64,000 bases of DNA, taken from IMG/VR virus record IMGVR_UViG_3300030103_002259, positions 19,392-83,391 of that record, one strand, 5' to 3'. The position numbers and the translations under genes are program-made. Numbering within the stretch: the first letter of the stretch is position 1; every line of letters begins with the position of its first letter. The DNA comes from a virus. Below are positions 39,013 to 45,160 of this stretch, piece after piece. The notes beneath the pieces are model-generated. The model did no database searches and was not told the DNA's origin. It saw nothing but the letters and a program-made list of their open reading frames with translations.

Positions 39013-39711
39013 TTAATTATTTCTTTCAGCCTCTTGCTGACCTCTAGAATACTGATTTCCAGATTCTATATCTCCAGCTATTATACTTACAGCTTCGTCA
39101 ATAATTAATTCTACAATGTCATCTTTAAACTCAGAAGTAACATCTGTAGTAGATTCAACTTCAGTATATGGATTTATACAACCTTTAACTTGAATTAATC
39201 TAGGCTGTCTATAGTAAGTAAGTTCTGATTTAGATATTTCAAAGTCTGCGTTAGTATAAATGTTTATACCATCATCAGTTAAAGTAGCAAATGTTTCCGC
39301 CCAAGAAAAACTAGGTTGTTTAGATTTATCTCTCAAAAGCTGATTAAGATTTTCTTCTTCTGCTAAATAGACAGTCATTCTTCTATTTTCACAACAACCT
39401 TTACATGCGTTAACATCAAGCCTTTTCCACTGTAAATAATCTTTAGGTACAGGACCTCTATAATAAATATCTTCTTCTTGAAGTAAAATTGGATCCTGAA
39501 CTAATATAACCTGAAGATCATCTTTTCTTCTGGTAGATTGCTCATCACCTTCTCTTAATGTATTAATACCATGCAGCTGTCTTCTGCACCACTCTACTTG
39601 AGCTTTGTTAAAAGCCTCAACTATTTGCCAGCACAAAACATTATCATAATCTTGACTATCAAGTTTATTGAGCCTTTCTTTAATTTTTATTGTAAGTGTG
39701 CTATTTAACAT
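39013..39711 (-). CDS. Head-tail connector (adaptor)-like protein, 232 aa
   Basis: A helical N-terminus (IKIKERLNKLDSQDYDNVL, AFNKAQVEWCRRQLHG), a central beta domain, and a C-terminal helix (DDIVELIIDEAVSIIAGDI) followed by a Gln/Glu tail. This is the typical plan of gp4/adaptor-type connector proteins, including the D[ED]AVxxIAGD helix. CCENRR near residue 105 gives a Cys cluster. The ATG overlaps the stop of the 56-residue basic gene by 1 bp. It probably forms the ring below the portal. Confidence 0.68.
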   Translation of the reverse strand: MLNSTLTIKIKERLNKLDSQDYDNVLCWQIVEAFNKAQVEWCRRQLHGINTLREGDEQSTRRKDDLQVILVQDPILLQEEDIYYRGPVPKDYLQWKRLDVNACKGCCENRRMTVYLAEEENLNQLLRDKSKQPSFSWAETFATLTDDGINIYTNADFEISKSELTYYRQPRLIQVKGCINPYTEVESTTDVTSEFKDDIVELIIDEAVSIIAGDIESGNQYSRGQQEAERNN

Positions 39712-39881
39712 TACTTCTTTTTCTTTCTTTTAGCGGCAATCTTTTTAAAAGTCTTAGCAAGTGTTTTAGCTTTACCTGTACAAGTCTTCTTTGTAATAGG
39801 TGTGCATTTACCTTTAGTACCTCTCTTCTTAATAGAAGCACTAACTTTTTGCATCCACTTTTTATCTTTCTTTTTCGCCAT
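39711..39881 (-). CDS. Small Lys-rich basic protein, 56 aa
   Basis: A 56-residue protein (MAKKKDKKWMQKVSASIKK, then GTKGKCTPITKKTC, ending AAKRKKKK) that exactly fills the gap between the 164- and 232-residue genes. Its stop overlaps the next ATG by one base. About a third of the residues are Lys. The KxWMQKxxxxIKKxGTKG start is a pattern I know from small basic proteins of marine phages and giant viruses. Likely a DNA-binding or condensing virion protein. It is the last of the basic cluster. Confidence 0.65.
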   Translation of the reverse strand: MAKKKDKKWMQKVSASIKKRGTKGKCTPITKKTCTGKAKTLAKTFKKIAAKRKKKK

Positions 39882-39883
39882 AT

Positions 39884-40378
39884 TTAAATTCTTGATCTAT
39901 AGCGTTTTGTTTTACCGTCTCTATATATTTTTTCTTTTCTAACCCCTCTTGTTTTACCTCTATTATTAGTTCTAGATCTTGATGACATTTCTGAACTTGA
40001 AATTAAATTACCAGCTTTATCATACGTCCTAAAGTCATCAGTAATTTTTTCTTTTGATCTTGATCTTGTATTATCTCTTCTATTAGTTCTAGACTTTATA
40101 TTTCTATAATAACTATCATCATTTGTAGTATAACCACCTTTATTTTCACCTGTAAAATTGGTTATTTTAGATTTACCTATACCCGTTCTTGTAAGTTCAG
40201 ATTTTCTTCTAGTACCTCTTCTATTAGTATTACCACTTCTATCTTCAACGGTATTCATCTCTCTATTACTTTCAACTTGACCACTCCAGGTACCTCCTTG
40301 CTGAAGCATAGGTTTTGGCTTTTGTCTAGATTCTCTAAAGAATCTTAAAACTTCTGTAGGGTTAGCTTTATTTTTCAT
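39884..40378 (-). CDS. Basic Arg/Ser-rich protein, 164 aa
   Basis: I take the ATG at 40378 (MKNKANPTEVLRFFRESR) rather than one at 40417. The N-terminal TEVLRFFRE resembles GEILEFFRK of the 69-residue neighbour, and the upstream promoter-like TTTTTGTATATTGA at 40455-40467 would give a leader of suitable length. The body is rich in Arg, Ser, Asn and Thr with repeated RTNRR/SRTNNRG units and no hydrophobic core. QQGGTW at about 26 is a variant of the shared QxGG motif. Probably disordered and nucleic-acid binding. Coding is supported by packing between neighbours. Confidence 0.6.
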   Translation of the reverse strand: MKNKANPTEVLRFFRESRQKPKPMLQQGGTWSGQVESNREMNTVEDRSGNTNRRGTRRKSELTRTGIGKSKITNFTGENKGGYTTNDDSYYRNIKSRTNRRDNTRSRSKEKITDDFRTYDKAGNLISSSEMSSRSRTNNRGKTRGVRKEKIYRDGKTKRYRSRI

Positions 40379-40454
40379 AGTTATTTTAATAATCCCAGTA
40401 AATAAAGATTTGATCATTCTCTTCTTCTGGATCTTTAAAAGTTTTGTTCATATA

Positions 40455-40467
40455 TCAATATACAAAA
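40455..40467 (-). promoter_or_regulatory. Promoter-like TTTTGTATATTGA before the 164-residue basic gene
   Basis: One mismatch to the motif (TATATTGA). It lies between the 95- and 164-residue genes and supports the later start at 40378. Confidence 0.4.
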
Positions 40468-40468
40468 A

Positions 40469-40756
40469 TTAGCAATTCCATTTACGTAGAGATTTGTTAA
40501 TTCTTGAATTAGGATCATTCTTTTTCTTAGATCCTGTCATCTTCTTTTTCATACCTGACATTCTAGCACAAAAACTTTTTCTTCTCTTAGCAGCTTTACT
40601 ATTTTTTTTAAGTTTAGAAGGTTTTGTTGTAACAGCAGTTTTAAGTTTACTTCCAGGGTTAGCCTTTCTGTAAGAAGCAACACCTTTTTTATTTAAGCCA
40701 CCTGACTTACTTTTACCTTCCTTCCTAGTCCAAGCTGGAGTTTTTTTAGTTGCCAT
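40469..40756 (-). CDS. Small basic conserved phage/giant-virus family protein, 95 aa (DUF6321-like)
   Basis: The sequence AWTRKEGKSKSGGLNKKGVAS followed by AKRRKSFCARMSGM and NDPNSRINKSLRKWNC is a pattern common in small proteins of marine phages and some nucleocytoplasmic large DNA viruses (I believe the DUF6321-like group; name not checked). It is highly basic and complete, with conserved RKSFCARM and C-terminal LRKWNC. Its function is not established. Here it belongs to a row of Lys/Arg-rich genes behind the capsid module, suggesting a packaged DNA-binding protein. Confidence 0.68.
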   Translation of the reverse strand: MATKKTPAWTRKEGKSKSGGLNKKGVASYRKANPGSKLKTAVTTKPSKLKKNSKAAKRRKSFCARMSGMKKKMTGSKKKNDPNSRINKSLRKWNC

Positions 40757-40772
40757 AATTTAAAACATTCTT

Positions 40773-41399
40773 TTAAAATCGTAATTTTCTTTTAACTTTA
40801 TTTTTAATTCTTTTTAGTTTAGCTTTAACTTTACCGTTACCGCCAATATTCAAGCCGTTACCACTACGTTTTGGACCAGACATACATTTACCCTTAACTA
40901 CCTTACCACCTCTACAACCACCACCTCTAACTGCAGCACCTCCTAGTTGCATATACTGACCACCTAATTTTTGTTCTTTAATGTCATTAAAATACCCTAG
41001 TACTGCTGCGGGGTTTGTCATATTACCACCCATTTGCATTTTGCTTCTAATTTTTTTAGAATTCTTTTTAAAAGATTCAGTATCAGCCATTTTAGGAGAT
41101 GGACCTAAACCTGACTTTCCATAAACCATTTTTATAGCCTTAGTTTTTATAGGATCCTTTAATGTTTTACGTTTTTTACCCATTGGTCTAGCTATAGACA
41201 TACCCATCTGAGCTTTAGGTAATTTAGGTTTAGTGTGACCATAACCCTTCTTTTTCATACGGGTATGATCAGCCATAACTTTTGCTTTATAACCCTTTCC
41301 TGTTTTAGGATCATACATCATATGAGGTTTAAACTTCTTCTTAGCAGCACTCTTTTTAGCACCACCTTTACTATATAAACTTTTTGGCATTGTATTCAT
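40773..41399 (-). CDS. Basic AQxG-motif protein, 208 aa
   Basis: The N-terminus holds PKSLYSKGGAKK, then a conserved-looking MMYDPKTGKGYKAKV and MADHTRMKKKGYGHTKPK, then LPKAQMGMSIARPMGKK, a clear copy of the shared PKAQxG motif. Three Gly-rich QMGGN/QLGG copies follow, and the end is KAKLKRIKNKVKRKLRF. It overlaps the upstream 89-residue gene by 1 bp. A second ATG lies three codons in. The architecture, a basic head followed by a PKAQxG junction, is that of the giant proteins in miniature. Probable DNA-associated virion protein. Confidence 0.65.
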   Translation of the reverse strand: MNTMPKSLYSKGGAKKSAAKKKFKPHMMYDPKTGKGYKAKVMADHTRMKKKGYGHTKPKLPKAQMGMSIARPMGKKRKTLKDPIKTKAIKMVYGKSGLGPSPKMADTESFKKNSKKIRSKMQMGGNMTNPAAVLGYFNDIKEQKLGGQYMQLGGAAVRGGGCRGGKVVKGKCMSGPKRSGNGLNIGGNGKVKAKLKRIKNKVKRKLRF

Positions 41400-41668
41400 T
41401 ATTTTCTTTTTTTAGTTGTTTTTCTTTTTCTAACTGAACTAGTTCTATTACCCATACCAACTCTTTTCTTTTCAGCAACAACAGAAGCTTTTCTAGAACC
41501 TAAACCGCCCCATGTCACTGGAGTTTTTTTAGAAACTTTTTTGCTAGGTCTACATTTTTTGACGGCTTTATTCTTAGAGGATCCGCACTTATTGCCTTTT
41601 TCATCAGTCCACTTTTCTTTGAACCAACGTTTTAATGCTGCACCTTTAGCTGTCTTTCTAACCGCCAT
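41399..41668 (-). CDS. Small basic conserved family protein, 89 aa (DUF5872-like)
   Basis: LKRWFKEKWTDEKGNKCGSS, followed by KKCRPSKKVSKKTPVTW, is a pattern I recognise from small basic proteins of phages and giant viruses (DUF5872-like as I recall; not checked). The conserved parts are RWFKEKW, CGSS, CRPSK and KTPxTW. The C-terminus is RKRKTTKKRK. It overlaps both neighbours by 1 bp, so the row is translationally coupled. The family function is unknown; the charge suggests nucleic-acid binding inside the capsid. Confidence 0.68.
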   Translation of the reverse strand: MAVRKTAKGAALKRWFKEKWTDEKGNKCGSSKNKAVKKCRPSKKVSKKTPVTWGGLGSRKASVVAEKKRVGMGNRTSSVRKRKTTKKRK

Positions 41669-41877
41669 TATCTTTTCTTTTTGCTCTTACCAGCTTTTCT
41701 TTTTCTACACTTAGCAATCATACCACTAGCATAAGCAGAAGGAAATACTTTATGAGCTCTTTTAGCTGCATAGTAACAAGAGTCTTTTTTACTCTTAGTT
41801 TTTTTCTTTTTAGATCCTCCTTTTCTAAAGAATTCTAAAATTTCACCGTCCGTATTTATTCTACTATAATTAGGCAT
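41668..41877 (-). CDS. Small basic conserved phage family protein, 69 aa
   Basis: The core CYYAAKRAHKVFPSAYASGM, then IAKCRK, is a widespread small-protein pattern of marine viruses (xKVxPSAYASGxxxKCRK). The N-terminus GEILEFFRKGGSKKK resembles the start of the 164-residue protein and carries a KGGSKK copy of the shared glycine motif. It is very Lys-rich. It overlaps the next gene by 1 bp. The role is not established; probably a virion DNA-binding component. Confidence 0.68.
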   Translation of the reverse strand: MPNYSRINTDGEILEFFRKGGSKKKKTKSKKDSCYYAAKRAHKVFPSAYASGMIAKCRKRKAGKSKKKR

Positions 41878-41879
41878 AA

Positions 41880-42068
41880 CTATAAGCTTCTTCTTAATGA
41901 GGCACCTCTGATAACTTTACCTTTGCCACATGAGCCACCATACTTTAATTGTTGTCCTTGAATAGTTCTTGGATTATTACTATATCTAGCCATAGTCTTA
42001 CCTGGGTAAGGATTTTGACCTCCATTTTTCATTTTGTGGGCACCGCCACATTTCATACATTTTGGCAT
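41880..42068 (-). CDS. Small zinc-ribbon-like basic protein with LRRS tail, 62 aa
   Basis: It begins MPKCMKCGGAHKMKNGGQ, a CxxC pair with the KxGG signal, then has KYGGSCGKGKVIRGASLRRSL at the C-terminus (split: KYGGSCGKG, VIRGASLRRSL). The terminal GxxLRRS is shared with the next three genes upstream (100, 126 and 122 residues). It is packed 2 bp after its downstream partner's start region. Function unknown; the shared tail suggests common targeting or processing. Confidence 0.62.
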   Translation of the reverse strand: MPKCMKCGGAHKMKNGGQNPYPGKTMARYSNNPRTIQGQQLKYGGSCGKGKVIRGASLRRSL

Positions 42069-42078
42069 ATCTTATATT

Positions 42079-42381
42079 TTATTTATTTTTTATACTTCTT
42101 CTTAGTGATCCACCTTTAATTAATTTTGGTTTAGATTTATTACTTGATTTAGGAGATCGTGATACTTCATATAATACTGTACCATAAGGATCTGTCTCTA
42201 AAATCTTATATTGTACGTCTGTGATACCTCTTTTTTTAAGAGCACGTCTTCTTGCATTATAAGCACTTCTACTAGGCGCCACTCTCTTACCCAAAACAGG
42301 TGAATAATCTTTACTTTTCTTAGCCGCTTTCTGAACTGCTTTAGCTATACCACCTTTCTGATATTTTGTAAGGTGTTTCAT
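42079..42381 (-). CDS. Small basic AQxGG-class protein with LRRS tail, 100 aa
   Basis: The N-terminus MKHLTKYQKGGIAKAVQKAAKK is the shared motif plus a Lys/Ala helix, nearly the same as in the 126-residue neighbour and as at residue 530 of the 1458-residue giant (split: YQKGG, AKAVQKAAKK). A small folded middle (YNARRRALKKRGITDVQYK) follows. The end is IKGGSLRRSIKNK. It is 2 bp from the 126-residue gene. It looks like one excised module of the giant proteins. Confidence 0.65.
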   Translation of the reverse strand: MKHLTKYQKGGIAKAVQKAAKKSKDYSPVLGKRVAPSRSAYNARRRALKKRGITDVQYKILETDPYGTVLYEVSRSPKSSNKSKPKLIKGGSLRRSIKNK

Positions 42382-42383
42382 AA

Positions 42384-42764
42384 TTAATGCTTTTTACTTC
42401 GTCTTAATGACCCACCTTTCATCATCTTCATACCACCATACTGAGCATAGCCCATTTTATTACGAACATCTGTTGGTAATGATCTTAGACCATTAAACTT
42501 TTTACCAGCTGGAACACTTTTCAAAGAACCGCCTGATTTAAATTTAGGTTTTTGAAGTTCAGGATACTTCATGCGATTCATATTGTCACCTTTTTTTACG
42601 TCTACCCCAAACATTCCAGGCTTATATACATTCAGTGATTTACGTTTAAGTTTCAAAGAAGCAGGTGTTTTTCCAGCTCTTTTTACCTTTGCAAGTTTTC
42701 CAGTTGTTTTTTTAGCAGCCTTTGCAGCAAGTTTTGCAATACCACCTTTTTGATACTTTTTCAT
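42384..42764 (-). CDS. Small basic AQxGG-class protein with LRRS tail, 126 aa
   Basis: MKKYQKGGIAKLAAKAAKK opens the protein: the shared QKGG signal followed by a Lys/Ala helix. Then comes a Lys-rich body, with SGGSLKSVPAGKK and YGGMKMMKGGSLRRSKKH at the C-terminus. It lies 2 bp from each neighbour. It is paralogous in its ends to the 100- and 122-residue genes while the middles differ, so the ends look like a conserved address tag at both termini. Function unknown; DNA condensation is plausible from charge. Confidence 0.65.
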   Translation of the reverse strand: MKKYQKGGIAKLAAKAAKKTTGKLAKVKRAGKTPASLKLKRKSLNVYKPGMFGVDVKKGDNMNRMKYPELQKPKFKSGGSLKSVPAGKKFNGLRSLPTDVRNKMGYAQYGGMKMMKGGSLRRSKKH

Positions 42765-42766
42765 AG

Positions 42767-43135
42767 TTAATGTTTTCTAGATCTTCTTAAATTTTTACCT
42801 CTGATAACCCCACCTGATCTATATAACTTCATAGTAGGATTATTTTCTAACGCAGCTTTAAACATATCAAGAGCATCTTGATTAGTAATATTAGGATTCT
42901 TTAAAAAACTCTTTACTTTCTTAGCATCACCAGAACTAATTACACCACGTTTTTGCATAGCCTGCCTCAAACCTTCTTTAGCATATTGGTCTGTATCATA
43001 CTTTTTTCCTTTCCTACCTATAGTTGTAGTTCTCTCAGGTAATTTAGGTTTAGGTACTTTAACTTTCTTTTTTGCAGCTTTAGCAGCACTACTTATAATC
43101 TTACCCCTTTGTGCTTTTGGTAAATACTTTTTCAC
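42767..43135 (-). CDS. Small basic AQxG-class protein with LRRS tail, GTG start, 122 aa
   Basis: I choose the GTG at 43135, 1 bp after the upstream stop, rather than an ATG at 43207 lying inside the upstream gene. From GTG the protein begins (M)KKYLPKAQRGKIISS and then AAKAAKKKVKVPKPK, which matches the starts MKKYQKGGIAK of its neighbours. The earlier ATG would prepend 24 residues unrelated to the family. The C-terminus is SGGVIRGKNLRRSRKH, the shared tail. The middle (RQAMQKRGVISSGDAKKVK) resembles a small helical fold. A possible virion DNA-binding protein. Confidence 0.65.
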   Translation of the reverse strand: MKKYLPKAQRGKIISSAAKAAKKKVKVPKPKLPERTTTIGRKGKKYDTDQYAKEGLRQAMQKRGVISSGDAKKVKSFLKNPNITNQDALDMFKAALENNPTMKLYRSGGVIRGKNLRRSRKH

Positions 43136-43136
43136 C

Positions 43137-44033
43137 TTATAAAGATTTTGGAGAGTTATTACCTCTTTTTCTACTTCTGCTAATTTTTCTAACAATTTTT
43201 TTAGCACTCATAGGTCTTCCACCACCTTGGTTTTTCTTAACAACACCTTTTCTAGTTACTCTCTGAGTTAATCCAGATGGAGAAGTTATAGTTCTACCTC
43301 GTTGAGCCTTTGTAAGTTGAGTTCCAGATCTTTTAGAAGGAAGATTTTTTCCACCTGGTATAGGTCTTGTAACTTTAGCTTTACCTTTCCCAGTAGCTTT
43401 TTTTCCTGCTGCTTTTGTTGCTCTTTTAAGATCTTTTTTAGTTCTAGGCATTCCAGGAGGCATCATACTTGTACTTGATTTTTCCTTTTTAAGTGACTTT
43501 CTTAATACTTTTTTCATTCCTGGTGTAAGCTTTCCAATAGAACCACCTTTTTGCATTTTAGTTGTCTTAGCATATTTTTTTACAGCTTTTTTAGCACTAA
43601 CAGGTCTTCCCGCACCTTGATTCTTTTTAGCTACGCCTTTTCTATTTACTTTAGTTTTTAGTCCAGACTTAGAAGTTACAGTTCCGCCTTTTTGCATTCC
43701 AAGGGTAGCAAGTTTTGTAGATGATTTTCTAAGAGGAGATACCTTACCACTAGCTTTAGCTCTACTTTTACCTGAAGCTATTTGTAAAGCTTCATTAAGT
43801 TTTGATCTCATATTAGCTCCAGTTGATCTTAAACCACCTTTAGTTAAGCTTTTTTTAGCAGCAGCAGTGCTTTCCATCTTTCTCCTAATTGGAGCCTTAG
43901 AAGTAGATTTTCTACCTGGAGTACCTTTACCTTTTCCAGCAGCTTTTACAAGCCTTGTCATTTTTGCTAATCCTTTTTGGCCTTTTGGTAATCTTTTTTT
44001 TGCACCACCATAACCATACTTTTTCATTGCCAT
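43137..44033 (-). CDS. Lys-rich basic protein with internal 36-residue duplication, 298 aa
   Basis: It starts MAMKKYGYGGAKKRLPKGQKG. Residues 118-153 and 248-283 are near-identical repeats (SGLKTKVNRKGVAKKNQG versus SGLTQRVTRKGVVKKNQG, each followed by xGRPxSAKKxVxK). Each repeat is introduced by a signal motif (MQKGGT at 113, KAQRGR at 242), and another copy, MQKGGS, stands at 160. The protein is histone-H1-like in composition (Lys, Ala, Gly, Ser). It is the first gene of the small basic row, downstream of the 338-residue gene. Likely DNA-binding in the capsid; inferred. Confidence 0.65.
   Translation of the reverse strand: MAMKKYGYGGAKKRLPKGQKGLAKMTRLVKAAGKGKGTPGRKSTSKAPIRRKMESTAAAKKSLTKGGLRSTGANMRSKLNEALQIASGKSRAKASGKVSPLRKSSTKLATLGMQKGGTVTSKSGLKTKVNRKGVAKKNQGAGRPVSAKKAVKKYAKTTKMQKGGSIGKLTPGMKKVLRKSLKKEKSSTSMMPPGMPRTKKDLKRATKAAGKKATGKGKAKVTRPIPGGKNLPSKRSGTQLTKAQRGRTITSPSGLTQRVTRKGVVKKNQGGGRPMSAKKIVRKISRSRKRGNNSPKSL
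43185..43682 (-). repeat. Duplicated 36-codon unit inside the 298-residue basic gene
   Basis: Codons 118-153 (43575-43682) and 248-283 (43185-43292) encode near-identical Lys-rich segments, each following a QKGG/AQRG motif. This is a within-gene duplication. Confidence 0.75.
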
Positions 44034-44052
44034 TTTTGTTTATTTTAATTTA

Positions 44053-45069
44053 TTAACTATTCCAATATGCTTCTGAAGTTTTAATTAAACCTTTTAAAAT
44101 ATCTTCATTTAAAGGATCCTTTAAAAACTCAAGAACATCAGATACATTTCTACCTAACATAACATTTTGCTTTGCATGATAAATATACCCATCTGCTTTT
44201 GTGATAATCTCTTTATAAAAACTAGAGTCTTTAATAATAGATCTAATTTTTAAAGTTTCCATATCACATTTTACTGCATCTAAGAAAGTTTTTACTGCTC
44301 TCTCCATGTTGCTGTCAGATCCTTCTGCATGAATATATTCATCCATATTTTCATACAGGATATCTAATGGTGTTGATTTTTTGTATTGCGTACTATTAAC
44401 ATCTACAACTTTTGCTACATAGAAAAGTTTAGTGCTATTTTTATCAAATAATTTTTGCAGTTCTGATAATGCCTTATTTCTAAGTTTTTTGTATTCAGTT
44501 CTACTAGATACTGTTTCTTCTTCTTTATCTAAGAAAAATTTAGGCGGCTTTGGTTTTGTTTTTGCATCTTCATAACTTTTTGCAATTAAAGAAAACCCCC
44601 CTGCTTCTATAGCATATAGTTTAATTCTATCATATGGATCTGACATATTTAAAAAAGTTGGTTCATTACCTACTTTGATTTCTATCTTATTCCAAAATTC
44701 TGAATTATCAGGTTTAAGAAGTTTTACTTTATTCCAAAAGTCTTTATCTTCTGGATCAATAATATTAGAAGCTAATTCTGCTTCTAGATCAGCTACAGCT
44801 TTTCTTATCTGTCTTGTTTTAGCTTCTCTAGCTTCTTTAGAAAGTTTTTTAACTTCTGGAGCAAATTCATTAAGTCCTGTCAAATATCTATTGATACCAT
44901 TAATTTCTAGACAAGCCAATTGTTCTTGGTGTTTTACACCATCAAATAAACTTAATCCATAATTTTCTAGACCCATGTTATCTACTCTTGCATTAAAATA
45001 AGGCTTAATAGCAACTTTTGATTTAGTTCCTGATGCTACCTGTACCATTGTAAAATTATTATCTGCCAT
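44053..45069 (-). CDS. Conserved capsid-module protein, 338 aa
   Basis: A soluble, helix-rich protein (KEAREAKTRQIRKAVADLEAE, split at a Glu/Lys helix; KKLRNKALSELQKLFDKN). It sits directly after the capsid gene and its terminator and before the basic gene row. The start lies in an A-rich leader typical of this window. No signal, membrane segment or enzyme motif is seen, and the composition (many Lys, Asp, Ser) is like other internal assembly proteins. Its place after the major capsid gene suggests a head or assembly role. Confidence 0.6.
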   Translation of the reverse strand: MADNNFTMVQVASGTKSKVAIKPYFNARVDNMGLENYGLSLFDGVKHQEQLACLEINGINRYLTGLNEFAPEVKKLSKEAREAKTRQIRKAVADLEAELASNIIDPEDKDFWNKVKLLKPDNSEFWNKIEIKVGNEPTFLNMSDPYDRIKLYAIEAGGFSLIAKSYEDAKTKPKPPKFFLDKEEETVSSRTEYKKLRNKALSELQKLFDKNSTKLFYVAKVVDVNSTQYKKSTPLDILYENMDEYIHAEGSDSNMERAVKTFLDAVKCDMETLKIRSIIKDSSFYKEIITKADGYIYHAKQNVMLGRNVSDVLEFLKDPLNEDILKGLIKTSEAYWNS

Positions 45070-45101
45070 TGGTTTTTGTTTTTGTTGGTTATTATTTGTT
45101 G

Positions 45102-45140
45102 ATTATTAAAAAAAAAGGGAGAGGAACAGCCCTCCCCCTT
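45102..45140 (-). terminator. Terminator after the major capsid gene
   Basis: A 10-bp stem (AAGGGGGAGG / CCTCTCCCTT, one wobble) followed by a run of T on the minus strand. It limits the capsid transcript. Confidence 0.8.
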
Positions 45141-45160
45141 TTCAAGAATTTATATTCAGA

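Noticed and set aside
40386-40451. A 21-codon ORF before the 164-residue gene
   Set aside because: Its ATG lies only 3 bp from the promoter-like motif, so it is probably not in the transcript; too short to support.
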